Source of the DNA: Microbulbifer agarilyticus | GTDB lineage: Bacteria > Pseudomonadota > Gammaproteobacteria > Pseudomonadales > Cellvibrionaceae | Length of the DNA: 64,000 nucleotides | NCBI RefSeq assembly: GCF_019800665.1 | Contig: NZ_JAHVKO010000001.1 | Location: 558,001 to 622,000 of the forward strand | Direction: 5' to 3' | Part shown: positions 24,741 to 34,413 of the stretch, one piece after another | Numbering within the stretch: position 1 is the stretch's first letter | Layout: every line of letters begins with the position of its first letter | Notes under the pieces: model-generated | Databases searched by the model: none | Told to the model about the DNA's origin: nothing | The model's input: only the letters and a program-made list of their open reading frames with translations | Translations under genes and position numbers: made by a program

Positions 24741-24976
24741 AGGTACCTCTGAGGAAAGACATCATTGGGGCAGAAGGCGCGTAGTATATCCATCGTCAGG
24801 ATTGTTGATTTGTTTCAGGTCACAGTTTCCCTTTGGGACTAATGTATGTTGTTCTAGAGCGAGTAATAGCCTGGATGACTGAGAGCGCGGTAGAATTGTT
24901 TGGCTAGGGGCAATCCGCATTGGGGCGCCACTAGTCAGTCAATAATCCGTTGAGTTGTCTGGGTCCATCCCACGCT

Positions 24977-25555
24977 ATGTCACGCGAAATCTGTCCAACC
25001 TGCCAGCGACCGCTCCGTATGTGCTATTGCAGCGCGTTGGTGCATATCCCTAGCCGTATCAAGGTGCTCATTATCCAGCATCCGCAAGAGCAGAAGCATC
25101 CGTTTAATACGGGGCGTATGGCGCACCTTTGCCTGAATAACAGTGAGCTGGTGGTCGCAGAGAGCCTGTCGGAAGCGACGTTGCGTCGGTTGCTTCAGCC
25201 ACGCTCGGCATTGCTGTACCCATCTTTGAGTTGGTTGCCACCGGTTCAGTCAGTAGAACCCGATAGCCCGCAGAGCGCAGCGCTGGAACAACTGGTGGTG
25301 ATCGATGCGACCTGGCGCAAGTCGAAGAAGATGTTGCACTTACAACCGCTATTGCAGCAGCTACCGCGTGTGAGCTTTTCCGGGGAGCTGGAATCAAACT
25401 ATCAAGTGCGCAAGTCGTCCATGGAAAACAGCTTGTCGACTATCGAGAGCATCGCTCTGGCAATGCAGGAGCTGCAACCGAATGGCGATTTCGGGCGGTT
25501 GTTACGGCCCTTTGAGAAGATGGTTTCATTGCAACTCACCGGTATGCAACGGTGA
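24977..25555 (+). CDS. tapT: DTW-domain tRNA-uridine aminocarboxypropyltransferase
   Basis: 192 residues from the ATG at 24977; a TTG at 24950 would add nine. It begins with a four-cysteine zinc site (CPTCQRPLRMCYC). The family signature DATW lies at about residue 114 in VIDATWRKSKKML, with SMENSLSTIES further on. Members such as Escherichia coli TapT (YfiP) transfer the aminocarboxypropyl group of S-adenosylmethionine to uridine 47 of tRNA, giving acp3U. All expected motifs are present. It stands alone. Confidence 0.85.
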   Translation: MSREICPTCQRPLRMCYCSALVHIPSRIKVLIIQHPQEQKHPFNTGRMAHLCLNNSELVVAESLSEATLRRLLQPRSALLYPSLSWLPPVQSVEPDSPQSAALEQLVVIDATWRKSKKMLHLQPLLQQLPRVSFSGELESNYQVRKSSMENSLSTIESIALAMQELQPNGDFGRLLRPFEKMVSLQLTGMQR

Positions 25556-25882
25556 ACCCAAGCAGCTTACGTGTCTTAGCGACACTCTGATTAATCCCTC
25601 CTAAACAAGCTAGCGTTCCGCTCGTTCACCCGGTTCGCATGAATACAAGTCTTTCAATTCGTCGATCACGACTGCTGGAGGCGGGCGGATTTACTGGGTT
25701 TGTGCATTTTTTGATCTCTCAATTCAATAAAAACAGTCAGAACTGTTTGTTCGCTACCTTCCTCTTTGGTATGGTAGAGATGTGAATGCTGGCGCATTCC
25801 AGCACCTGATGAGAGTGTGCGGGGCTAAGGGGTTTCCCCGCAATAACTATAAATAGCCACTTGTCTCGAAGGAATGATAATA
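25556..25882. other. Intergenic leader with GC hairpin
   Basis: 327 bases before the TonB receptor. GCGGGG at 25819-25824 pairs with CCCCGC at 25836-25841, giving a hairpin about 40 bases before the start. No T-run follows, so it is not a clear terminator; it could fold in the mRNA leader. No clear promoter, Fur box or riboswitch was recognised. Confidence 0.35.
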
Positions 25883-28312
25883 ATGAAGGGATATTTTGCG
25901 TCGCTAAGCTGTTTTCTTTTCGCCAACCTTGCGGCCTCAGCTGTTGCTCAAGAGAGCCAGCCTGAAGCAGAGGTTAGTATCGAACACATCACCGTCACCG
26001 CCACTAAGCGGGAAGAAAATATTCAAGAAGTCCCCATATCTATTTCCGCCTTTGACAAAGATTTCTTTAAAGATTCCGGCGAGACAAATTTCAATGCGCT
26101 GGAACAATATACGCCGAGCCTGAAAATCCAGTCCGGGCCAGACTCCAGAACCACATCCCTTCGCATACGCGGTATTGGGTCAGCGGGCTCAAATGCCGGT
26201 ATTGATCCGAGCGTTGGTGTATTTATCGATGGCGTGTACCACAGCCGTGCGGGTATGAATATCAACGATCTGGTGGATATCGAGCGTGTGGAAGTGCTCA
26301 GAGGGCCCCAGGGCACTCTCTACGGTAAGAATACCGCGGCGGGTGCGATAAATATTATTACCTCCAAACCGACCGAAGATTTTGCGGCCGAGGGCGATTT
26401 GGTGTTTGCCAATAACAATCGCAAAGAAATGCGATCTATGGTGAACCTGCCGCTTGGCGATTCGGGTAATGCCATGCGCATGAGCGCGTTCGCGATCAAC
26501 GGTGACCATCTTTATAAAAACACCTTCAATGGTGAGGGCGTCAATAATGTGGACAAATGGGGCGTTAAAACACGCTTCTTGTTCAATTTTGAAGACAGTG
26601 AGCTGCTGCTAAACGCGGACTATTCGAAAGAAAATACCGACTGCTGTGCATTGGCGGTGATCGACTATAACGGTGTGTCGCCCATTATGATTGGCACACC
26701 GATGACCAATATTCCTTCAGCGATGTTGCCCGGGCTACCGTATAACGCTCTCGAATCTGCACCTGGTAGCATTGGTGCTCCGCCTCAGGCAGATCCATTT
26801 GGTGATGACTACTGGTTTAATGATGAGCTGGCAAACAAGGTTGAGGTAGGGGGCCTTTCCGCTGAATGGACGTATGACGGGGCGGAATCGCACAGCGTCA
26901 CCTTTATCAATGCAATCCGAACCTACTCATCTGGCAGCAGCTACGATGGTGATTTTACAGCCTATGATGCAGCTTCCGCGGCAGTCACCGAAGAGGACCT
27001 GAAGCAATATTCCACTGAACTGCGTGTGGCTTCGCTGGGTGACAATACCGTAGATTATCAGGTGGGCCTCTACGGTTACTATGCTAACTTCGAAACCGAA
27101 GGCAGTCTGGGATTGAATGAGACGGTGCTGCTCAATTCACCGCAACTGCAGACTGGCATGCCGCCACTCTCTGCAATCCTCGGCAGTCGTTCGCAGAATA
27201 TTGATATCAATGAATATTCCACCAGCGCCCTGGCAGTGTTCGGCCAGCTGGAATGGAACCTCGGCGACCAGCTCAGTGCCACCCTCGGCGTTCGAGTGAC
27301 CCAGGAAACAAAAGAGCGCACCGGTTCTCAGCGTACCCTGCGTACACCACTCCCAGGCCTGCCGCCAGAGTCATTGCCGCCGTTCCAGTATCTGCCTTTT
27401 GATCTCGCGCCTATTGCGGGGGCTGACGTTGACTTTGATCAGAAGCGCTCCGATAGCGATATCTCGCCTTCGTTTAACCTGCGCTATTTCATCAATGACG
27501 ATGTGATGACCTATGCCAGCGTGAGCAAAGGATTCAAGTCTGGCGGCTTCGATCAGCGCCGCGTGCCGGTGCAGGTCTTTGGCAGAATTAATGGTGGTAA
27601 TGACAGCGCCGGCGAGTTCGATGAAGAGGAGGCTACCAGTTACGAACTCGGTTGGAAGAGCGTTCTGCTGAACAACCGCCTTACGTTTAATGGCACCCTC
27701 TACCTTGTAGATTACGACAACTTCCAGGCGCAGGCCTTTGATGGGGCCAGTACTACCGTGACCAACGCCGGCTCGCTGGAAAGTTATGGGTCGGAATTGG
27801 ATATCCTGTTTGCTGCGAGTGAGAAGCTTACTCTGGGCACCGCGATTGGCTATAACAAGGCCGAGTACAAAGAGTTTGATAATGGCCAGTGTACCGCCAT
27901 GGATTCTCTGCTCTGGTCGCTGTCTAATCCGACGGTACCGTGTGTGGCTGATCTCGCGGGGAAATCTTTGGATAACGCACCCGAATGGACTTATAGCTCT
28001 TTTGCGCAATACGAGCAGCCACTTGGATCAGGTCTGCAGGTGATTACCCGTATCGAACATAACTTTGTAGACAGCCACTATCTGGATCAAGACTTGGACC
28101 AGAACCTGTTCAATGAATCGGTAGATCTGGTTAACTTGCGTGTGACCCTGAGCAATCTCGATCGCAGCTGGGAGGTGGCGGCGTGGGGTAAAAACCTGCT
28201 GGATGAGGAGTATCTGCTGATGGGAATCGATATTCCCACCGTAGGCGGGTATGCGGGTTTCGTCGCGCCACGCTCCAGCTATGGGGTTACTTTGCGTCGT
28301 AGCTTCAACTAA
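25883..28312 (+). CDS. TonB-dependent outer-membrane receptor
   Basis: 809 residues from the ATG at 25883, where AAGGA is about nine bases upstream; the ATG at 25874 directly touches the AAGGA and is less likely. Signal peptide ends near Ala-Val-Ala-Gln. A TonB-box-like IEHITVTATKREENIQ precedes a plug domain with SLRIRGIGSAG and VLRGPQGTLYGKNTAAG. The rest is a 22-strand-type barrel ending in YGVTLRRSFN with a terminal aromatic strand. The IQEVPISISAF wording is common in the receptor class of Sphingomonas and marine bacteria that take up aromatic or terpenoid compounds. The neighbouring oxygenase gene (46 bases downstream) suggests a carotenoid, stilbene or related cargo; this is inference. 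Confidence 0.92.
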   Translation: MKGYFASLSCFLFANLAASAVAQESQPEAEVSIEHITVTATKREENIQEVPISISAFDKDFFKDSGETNFNALEQYTPSLKIQSGPDSRTTSLRIRGIGSAGSNAGIDPSVGVFIDGVYHSRAGMNINDLVDIERVEVLRGPQGTLYGKNTAAGAINIITSKPTEDFAAEGDLVFANNNRKEMRSMVNLPLGDSGNAMRMSAFAINGDHLYKNTFNGEGVNNVDKWGVKTRFLFNFEDSELLLNADYSKENTDCCALAVIDYNGVSPIMIGTPMTNIPSAMLPGLPYNALESAPGSIGAPPQADPFGDDYWFNDELANKVEVGGLSAEWTYDGAESHSVTFINAIRTYSSGSSYDGDFTAYDAASAAVTEEDLKQYSTELRVASLGDNTVDYQVGLYGYYANFETEGSLGLNETVLLNSPQLQTGMPPLSAILGSRSQNIDINEYSTSALAVFGQLEWNLGDQLSATLGVRVTQETKERTGSQRTLRTPLPGLPPESLPPFQYLPFDLAPIAGADVDFDQKRSDSDISPSFNLRYFINDDVMTYASVSKGFKSGGFDQRRVPVQVFGRINGGNDSAGEFDEEEATSYELGWKSVLLNNRLTFNGTLYLVDYDNFQAQAFDGASTTVTNAGSLESYGSELDILFAASEKLTLGTAIGYNKAEYKEFDNGQCTAMDSLLWSLSNPTVPCVADLAGKSLDNAPEWTYSSFAQYEQPLGSGLQVITRIEHNFVDSHYLDQDLDQNLFNESVDLVNLRVTLSNLDRSWEVAAWGKNLLDEEYLLMGIDIPTVGGYAGFVAPRSSYGVTLRRSFN

Positions 28313-28358
28313 CAATCTGGCTATTTAGTGCGTCGCATGCGGAAAAGTGGAGAGTATT

Positions 28359-29840
28359 ATGGCCATTGCAGAAGCCACCCGGCAAAACGTGCAGCCGCCA
28401 ACCATCAAAGGCAACTTTGAGGCACAGGAAAGCGAGTACGATTACTGGGTGACCGACATCGAAGGCACGGTGCCCGGCGATCTCACCGGGTCGTTCTTTC
28501 GCAACGGCCCCGGCCGATTGAAGCTGGGCGGCGAGCCGGTAGGACACTGGTTCGACGGCGACGGCATGATTGCGCGTACGACGTTTACTGAGGGGAAAGT
28601 CCATTTCTCGAATAAGTTTATCCGGACCCCCAAGTATGTGGACGAGACGGCGGCGGGTAAGTTTCTTTACCGGGGGTTTGGCGGTGCGCCGAAGGGCAAC
28701 TTTTTCAAGCGCTTCTCACCGCCGGCAAACCCTGCAAATACCGGCCTAATACTGCACGCAGGAAAGTTTCTGGCACTCAATGAGGGAGGGCGCCCATACT
28801 CTATCGACCCCGCCTCCCTCGATACCTATGGGGAATTTACCTACGACGGCAGTCTCAGTAAGACCAATGTGTTCAGCGCACACGGTAAGATTAACCCCAA
28901 AAATGGTTGTTACTACAATTTTGGGCTGTGTTTCGATGTAGGCTGGGGAGGACTAAAACCGGGGTTTGAACTGTATAAAATCGACCCCAGTGGCCACATG
29001 GTGCAGCGTGCACGCTTCGCCCTGGACCATATGCCGTTGCTGCACGATTTCGCGATGACGGAAAACTACGCGATATTTATTCAGTCATCCGTGTCCATGC
29101 AGGGCAACGTATTGATGACCATGCTGAAGAATGAGTCGTTTGCTGACTTGATGCTGTATGACAAGCATCTTACCAACAAGGTTATCATTATCGACCTGCA
29201 TAGCCTGAAGCGGGTTGACACTATCGAGATTGATCCAATCGCTTGTCTGCACTTCGGCAATGCGTATGAAAAAAATGGGGAAATCCATTTCGACCTAATG
29301 GAAACCAAAGAGGGTGGCTTTGGAACGCCAGATCAAAAAATGGAACCCCTGGATATATTTTCAGAGGATGTGAATTTCCGATCTGGTGCTGCCCGCTATA
29401 AGCGCTGTGTCGTTAACTTGAAGAGCCGACGTTTCCAGAGCGAATATATTGACGATGCGTTGGAAGGGGAGTTTCCCCAGTGGGACTGGACCCGTACTAC
29501 TTCAGAAAACCGCTACGCCCTCGCCACAGGCTATACCGGCGAAGGCCCCAAGACCTACTTCAACGCGATACAGAAAATTGATCGTGAGAGTGGAAAGGTC
29601 GAAGTGCATGATTTTGGCAGTTACCGTTACACCGGCGAACCCCTCATGGTGGCTAAGCCGAACGCTGGGGCGGAAGACGATTTCTACTGCCTTTGCTATG
29701 TCTACAATGGCAATTCCGACAAGTCCGAAGTAGTCGTGATCGACGGTAAGGATTTTGAGGAACCGCTTGCCACCATCAAACTCGATTTCCATATTCCCCA
29801 GGGCTTTCACGGGATGTTCAGCCCGAAAGTGTTTCTGTAA
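28359..29840 (+). CDS. Carotenoid/stilbene cleavage oxygenase
   Basis: 493 residues from the ATG at 28359, with GGAGAG just upstream. It has the four iron-binding histidines of the carotenoid cleavage oxygenase family at about residues 173 (FSAHGK), 228 (LLHDF), 298 (CLHFGNAY) and 484 (GFHGMF). The N-terminal GSFFRNGPG and WFDGDGMI motifs and a seven-blade propeller layout fit. These non-haem iron enzymes split a carbon-carbon double bond with dioxygen; bacterial members act on stilbenes (lignostilbene dioxygenases) or apocarotenoids. There is no signal peptide, so it is cytosolic. It probably shares an operon with the TonB receptor. Confidence 0.93.
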   Translation: MAIAEATRQNVQPPTIKGNFEAQESEYDYWVTDIEGTVPGDLTGSFFRNGPGRLKLGGEPVGHWFDGDGMIARTTFTEGKVHFSNKFIRTPKYVDETAAGKFLYRGFGGAPKGNFFKRFSPPANPANTGLILHAGKFLALNEGGRPYSIDPASLDTYGEFTYDGSLSKTNVFSAHGKINPKNGCYYNFGLCFDVGWGGLKPGFELYKIDPSGHMVQRARFALDHMPLLHDFAMTENYAIFIQSSVSMQGNVLMTMLKNESFADLMLYDKHLTNKVIIIDLHSLKRVDTIEIDPIACLHFGNAYEKNGEIHFDLMETKEGGFGTPDQKMEPLDIFSEDVNFRSGAARYKRCVVNLKSRRFQSEYIDDALEGEFPQWDWTRTTSENRYALATGYTGEGPKTYFNAIQKIDRESGKVEVHDFGSYRYTGEPLMVAKPNAGAEDDFYCLCYVYNGNSDKSEVVVIDGKDFEEPLATIKLDFHIPQGFHGMFSPKVFL

Positions 29841-30117
29841 GCAAAGATCACGCGCTTCGTATCTCCGTTGCCAGTTCGAATCTGTGGCGGATAGACTATT
29901 TGGCGAGCGCGCCGCCACGTTTGTAGCTAATATTGGCGGGTGACCAACTTTGTGCCTCATGCGCAGTGCACCGTGCGGGCCCTCTAGGCACACGGCGTAA
30001 ATGTCTCTTTTTGGGGTGCCCCGGTCATACATCTGATAATTGCGGCAAGGGAATTTTCGTGGATGACAGCTAAACAGGCGCCAAGCTATTGCTGGACGAT
30101 ACGGCATTTGGTGTTCG

Positions 30118-30804
30118 ATGCCTGATCCGCTACTTGACGTAATTGGACTCAAGTACATTTACCGTTACGGAACGAGGCATGTAGCGGTGCTTGACGATGT
30201 CTCATTTAGCCTGCGGAGCGGCGAATCTGTCGCAATCATTGGCCCGTCCGGGTCTGGCAAGAGTACGCTGCTCAATGTATTGAATGGGCTGCTGACCCCC
30301 GAAGCCGGTGAGCTACGCATATTTGGACAATCTGTAAAGACTCTGTCGCAAAATGATTGGGCACAGTTACGTCGCGAACAGATTGCGACCCTGTTTCAGG
30401 ACGGGAACCTCATTCCCACTCTGACTGTTTCTCGAAATATAGCCTTTCGCGCCAATTTGGCGGGACTTTCAGAAAATGATGGTGCGGCGTTGATGGAACG
30501 TCTGGGCATTTCTGACACCGCCGAACGCTATCCCGACCAACTTTCCGGCGGCCAGCGCCAGCGTGCGGCACTCGCCTGCGCATTTGCCATGCGGCCAAAG
30601 CTTATCCTCGCCGATGAGCCCACCGGCAGCCTCGATTACGTCACCGCCCAGCGGGTTACCCCGTTGTTCTTCGATGCTATTCGCGAGCGCGATGTAGGTG
30701 CATTGATCGTCACCCACAACCCGGAATTAGCCGAGCGCTGCGATCGGATACTGGAGCTGCGCGAAGGAGCCCTGCGTCCATGGGACTCGGCACTGTCTTC
30801 CTGA
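30118..30804 (+). CDS. ABC transporter ATPase (AttE/LolD-like)
   Basis: 228 residues with Walker [10 protein letters not shown] (about 41-49), Q-loop LFQDGN, signature LSGGQRQR (about 142-149), Walker [11 protein letters not shown] and the switch His in VTHNPE. The wording resembles the MacB/LolD group that drives FtsX-type permeases. The 3' end overlaps the permease gene by 25 bases. With the following genes it matches the order AttE-AttF/G-AttH known from Agrobacterium. It probably powers export or membrane extraction of a lipid-like or peptide substrate. Confidence 0.9.
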   Translation: MPDPLLDVIGLKYIYRYGTRHVAVLDDVSFSLRSGESVAIIGPSGSGKSTLLNVLNGLLTPEAGELRIFGQSVKTLSQNDWAQLRREQIATLFQDGNLIPTLTVSRNIAFRANLAGLSENDGAALMERLGISDTAERYPDQLSGGQRQRAALACAFAMRPKLILADEPTGSLDYVTAQRVTPLFFDAIRERDVGALIVTHNPELAERCDRILELREGALRPWDSALSS

Positions 30805-33212
30805 GCCATTACCGCCGCCATCCAGCACAGCTGCTTGGGCTGTTGCTGATTCTGGTGTGCGCCGCAACTCTGTGGAGCGGCGTGCGTGCGCTGACCGATT
30901 CCGCCGCAAGCGCGGCAAAAAAATCCAGCGAGTTACTGGAGCCATTACTGCGTATTGAGCGCGAAGATGGTCTTGCCCTGACGGTGGAAGATTTCGCTGC
31001 TCTACGTCGCGCCGGACTTTGTGTGGCACCACAATTGCGCGTGCAGTTTGCAGGCCGCGCAGTGCCCGATGTTATTGGCATCGATCCGTTTACTGCCGGC
31101 TGCCTACGACAGTTCAGTGATTCTGGTGCGGAGGGCGAATCCGAATCTAGCGCCGATGCTGCAGTAGTTGAAAAACTCATCACCTCTTGGGGTAAGCCGC
31201 AATTACTTGGCGCGGCAGAAGATTTCGCAAAGTGGACGGCTTTGGGGCTTCCGGGGTCAGGCGCTATTGAATTCGAAGCGCTTGAAGGTGTGCCGCGGAA
31301 TCAGCTATTTGCGGATATCTCCGTCGCGCAGGAATTTGCACCGGGCAATCGACAAGAACTTGCCATTTTACTGCCCGGCGCAGAACAGGGAGAAAAGAAA
31401 CTCCCGATTGGCTACCGCACTGAGGTGGAAGACTATGGCGTTGAACCTGCGCCCCTAGTTGACGCGTTTCTGCTTAGCCTGAATGCGCTTGGCGTCTTAA
31501 CGCTATTAGTGGCGGCGCTATTGGTGCGCAGTGTGTATCGTTTCGCCCTCGAGCAGCGGCGCCGCAGCCTCGATATTCTGGTGCGCTGTGGCATCCCGCA
31601 GAATAAATTGCGTATCGCGCTGATCGTCGAAGTGTTGTTAGTAGCGCTAATCGGCGGGACCATCGGTGTATGGTTGGGGGAACGCCTTGCTTCCGGCCTT
31701 GCCGATGGCTTTTCGGGAACGCTCAGTGGCCTTTTCAGTGTACAGGCGCTGGCGCAAAGTCGACTCACGCTTATGTCCTGGCTGGGCATGGTTTTGATTC
31801 TGGCGTTTGTTGTGGGCTGGGCCTGTTTGGATTTGCTTACAGCCTCAAGCCGACAAGGTACGCACAAGAACCCATTTCGCGCGACGTCCGAGCAGGAAGC
31901 GGGTGAGGGTAGAGGTCGCAATTGGAGGGTTATGCTCGCGTTGTTACTGGTCGCGATCTCGGTAGTTACCTTGCTTTCCACTTTTACCCTTTGGCTGATT
32001 TTCGCTGCGACCTTGGGGTGCCTTATCGGCTGTGGGATGTTGCTGCCAGAAATGTTGAACGGGCTGCTGGGTTTTGCCGAACGCGTTACCGTTCGGCCGT
32101 TGCTGGAGTGGTCCTTTTCAGAAATGCGCGCTCTGTGTCGTTTGCTGAGCCTGCCGCTTACTGCGCTCGCCTTTGCCATCGCTACCGCGATTGGTGTGCA
32201 GGCGATGGTTTCTGGCTTTGAGTCCACGTTTGATCGCTGGCTGGACCAGCGCCTGCAGGGCGATCTCTATCTGGACCCTGGACAGCCGGTGGACACAAGT
32301 GATTGGCAGCGGCGCCTGCAAAAATTGCCCGGCGTTTCCACGGTGTTGCCCATGGTCCGTGGGCGAGCGGTGTTGGAATCCAGTCAAGCCCCGATTCAGA
32401 TTGATGTATTCGCCATTGACCCAGAGTCGCCGCTATTGCAGGACTGGCCATTTCTCAGTGCCGAGCAGCACCTCTGGCAGCGCGTGAGCAGTGGAGGTGT
32501 ACTGATCAATGAGCAACTCGCGCGGCGGGAATCACTTGGGTTGGGGGATAAGGTTCAGTTCAAGCTTGGTGGCACAACGGATACTCGCACGGTTGCTGGC
32601 ATTTACGCGGACTATGGGCGCCCTCAGGGCGAGCTCATGTTGCCGCTTTCACAAGTGAATGATGCGCTGCCGGAGCGTTACACTCGCTTTGTGTTGGGGT
32701 TAACGGATTCCGCCGGCGAGGGTTGGCGGGATTGGCCAGAGCAATTTCCATGGCTACAAAAGACCGACCTGCGCGATCAGCAGGAACTCAAGCGGGCTGC
32801 CAATGCAGCCTTCTCGCGCACCTTTCAGCTCACCCGATTGCTCAATGGGCTGACGCTGGCGTTGGCGGGCACCGCACTCGCGTTAATGGGTCTGGTCATT
32901 TTCCGCTTACGCCAGAGCAGTTATACCTTGCTGTTTGTAAATGGTGTACCGCGCGCAAGCCTGCGCCGCCGCCTGGTAGCCCACAGCATTCTGGTAACCG
33001 GCTTGCTGGCCATACTGGCCGTGCCACTCGGTTTATTCTTGAGCTGGGTACTGGTAGCGCGGGTAAACCCTGCGGCCTTCGGTTGGGCGTTGCCGCTGCA
33101 TTTTTACCCAGAGTTTTGGCTCCAGGTTTGGGGTGTATGCCTGCTGATTGGCTTGGGTGTTGGGCTACTCGCTGGTAACCCGGTACGGCTGGAGACGCTC
33201 AAGAATGAATAG
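30780..33212 (+). CDS. Large FtsX-type permease (AttF-AttG fused)
   Basis: 810 residues. It has an N-terminal helix (about 15-33), a periplasmic domain, three helices (about 228-350), a central helix pair (about 380-430), a second periplasmic domain and a C-terminal set of three helices (about 690-800). This is the doubled FtsX/MacB-like permease layout of about ten helices, so two half-permeases seem to be joined in one chain. It does not use the conventional importer fold. Its ATG lies inside the ATPase gene, and its stop lies inside the next gene, so the three are tightly coupled. Confidence 0.85.
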   Translation: MGLGTVFLSHYRRHPAQLLGLLLILVCAATLWSGVRALTDSAASAAKKSSELLEPLLRIEREDGLALTVEDFAALRRAGLCVAPQLRVQFAGRAVPDVIGIDPFTAGCLRQFSDSGAEGESESSADAAVVEKLITSWGKPQLLGAAEDFAKWTALGLPGSGAIEFEALEGVPRNQLFADISVAQEFAPGNRQELAILLPGAEQGEKKLPIGYRTEVEDYGVEPAPLVDAFLLSLNALGVLTLLVAALLVRSVYRFALEQRRRSLDILVRCGIPQNKLRIALIVEVLLVALIGGTIGVWLGERLASGLADGFSGTLSGLFSVQALAQSRLTLMSWLGMVLILAFVVGWACLDLLTASSRQGTHKNPFRATSEQEAGEGRGRNWRVMLALLLVAISVVTLLSTFTLWLIFAATLGCLIGCGMLLPEMLNGLLGFAERVTVRPLLEWSFSEMRALCRLLSLPLTALAFAIATAIGVQAMVSGFESTFDRWLDQRLQGDLYLDPGQPVDTSDWQRRLQKLPGVSTVLPMVRGRAVLESSQAPIQIDVFAIDPESPLLQDWPFLSAEQHLWQRVSSGGVLINEQLARRESLGLGDKVQFKLGGTTDTRTVAGIYADYGRPQGELMLPLSQVNDALPERYTRFVLGLTDSAGEGWRDWPEQFPWLQKTDLRDQQELKRAANAAFSRTFQLTRLLNGLTLALAGTALALMGLVIFRLRQSSYTLLFVNGVPRASLRRRLVAHSILVTGLLAILAVPLGLFLSWVLVARVNPAAFGWALPLHFYPEFWLQVWGVCLLIGLGVGLLAGNPVRLETLKNE

Positions 33213-34308
33213 TCGACCACTCGTTACTGCCTGGTTTATCACTCTTGCGCTGGTGCTTTCGGCATGTGGCGATGAGCCGTCGACTTCATCTTCCATGAGT
33301 GCATTGACCGATCCCCCCGAGGGCTTCAAGCAGGCGCGCCCGGGGATGCAGGTCATGTTCCCTCAAGATATGGGAGCGCACCCGGAGTTTCGCCTGGAGT
33401 GGTGGTATCTCACCGCAAATCTGGAGAGTGCAGACGGCGAGCAATTCGGTGTGCAATGGACCCTGTTTCGCAATGGCATTAAACCGGGCCCGTATTCCAG
33501 CAAGGAGCAGGGCAGAATACTCGATTGGCAGCGCAACGAAGTATGGTTCGCGCACGCCGCGGTGAGCCGCCCTAACCAGCATTGGTTCGCCGATCGCGCG
33601 GCTCGTGGTGGCAATGGGCAGGCTGACGTTACCGCCGACCCCTTTACTGCCTGGATAGATCACTGGCAGTTGTCATCGGATAAGAATGGCGACTGGAACC
33701 TTGAAGTGGCAGAGCCGGAGTTCCAGTTCCGCCTTCGCATACAGCCGCGCTTGCCGCCAATCTTCCACGGTGAACAGGGCTTTAGCGCTAAGTCGGCCGG
33801 TGGCGGAGGCTCCATGTATTTCAGCTATCCGGATCTGGCGATTGAAGGCGAAATAGCGATCCTCGATAACGACGAGTCCGAAACCTTTACGGTAACCGGG
33901 CAGGGCTGGTTCGACCGCGAGTGGAGCAGCCAATACCTGAAAGAAGACCAGCAGGGGTGGGACTGGATGGCCCTGCACCTGGACGACGGCCGTCACCTGA
34001 TGCTGTTCCGCGTGCGCGGAGCGGAGGATTTCTATTCCGCCACACTGGTCGCCGCGGATGGGGCAACCATGGCGCTGAAACCAGACGATTTTACCCTCGC
34101 TGCCACCGACTACCGTAAAACCCGCTTCGGCCAGGTGCCTGTGGTGTGGCGAGTTGCGGTGCCCACGGCAAACCTCGAACTCGACGTACACTCCTGGCCC
34201 GGCGAATACTGGAATGCAGGTGCAATGCGCTACTGGGAGGGACCGGTCACAGTTAAGGGCAGTCAAAGTGGCGCTGGGTATCTGGAAATGACCGGGTACG
34301 GCGATTAA
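33205..34308 (+). CDS. AttH/CrtC-like lipocalin-domain lipoprotein
   Basis: 367 residues from the ATG at 33205, which overlaps the permease stop by eight bases; a start at 33148 lies deep in the permease. Lipobox Leu-Ser-Ala-Cys (Cys at about 22). The motifs FRLEWWYLTANLES and GQGWFDREWSSQ identify the AttH/hydroxyneurosporene synthase (CrtC) family, a double lipocalin-like fold. CrtC hydrates carotenoids, but AttH proteins next to ABC exporters have no established reaction. It may carry a hydrophobic ligand for the transporter. Being near a carotenoid oxygenase is suggestive but not proof. Confidence 0.87.
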   Translation: MNSRPLVTAWFITLALVLSACGDEPSTSSSMSALTDPPEGFKQARPGMQVMFPQDMGAHPEFRLEWWYLTANLESADGEQFGVQWTLFRNGIKPGPYSSKEQGRILDWQRNEVWFAHAAVSRPNQHWFADRAARGGNGQADVTADPFTAWIDHWQLSSDKNGDWNLEVAEPEFQFRLRIQPRLPPIFHGEQGFSAKSAGGGGSMYFSYPDLAIEGEIAILDNDESETFTVTGQGWFDREWSSQYLKEDQQGWDWMALHLDDGRHLMLFRVRGAEDFYSATLVAADGATMALKPDDFTLAATDYRKTRFGQVPVVWRVAVPTANLELDVHSWPGEYWNAGAMRYWEGPVTVKGSQSGAGYLEMTGYGD

Positions 34309-34413
34309 AGCCACTTGTTGTAGGAAAGTCACGCTGGCTTACCTACAATACGTCGCCTTTCTTTAAACCTCGCTCACCTGAGCCGACCCAAACCCCATAT
34401 TTGAGCCTATACC

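Noticed and set aside
24252-24752. A 166-codon open frame on the plus strand across the GNAT end and the barrel gene
   Set aside because: It is antisense to a better-supported gene with a signal peptide, ribosome site and terminal Phe strand, and matches no family.
25819-25841. GC hairpin before the TonB receptor as a terminator
   Set aside because: There is no T-run after the stem, and it is more than 260 bases after the previous gene.
27371-28009. A 212-codon antisense frame inside the TonB receptor gene
   Set aside because: The receptor's plug and barrel motifs run through this segment; the antisense product has no recognisable features.
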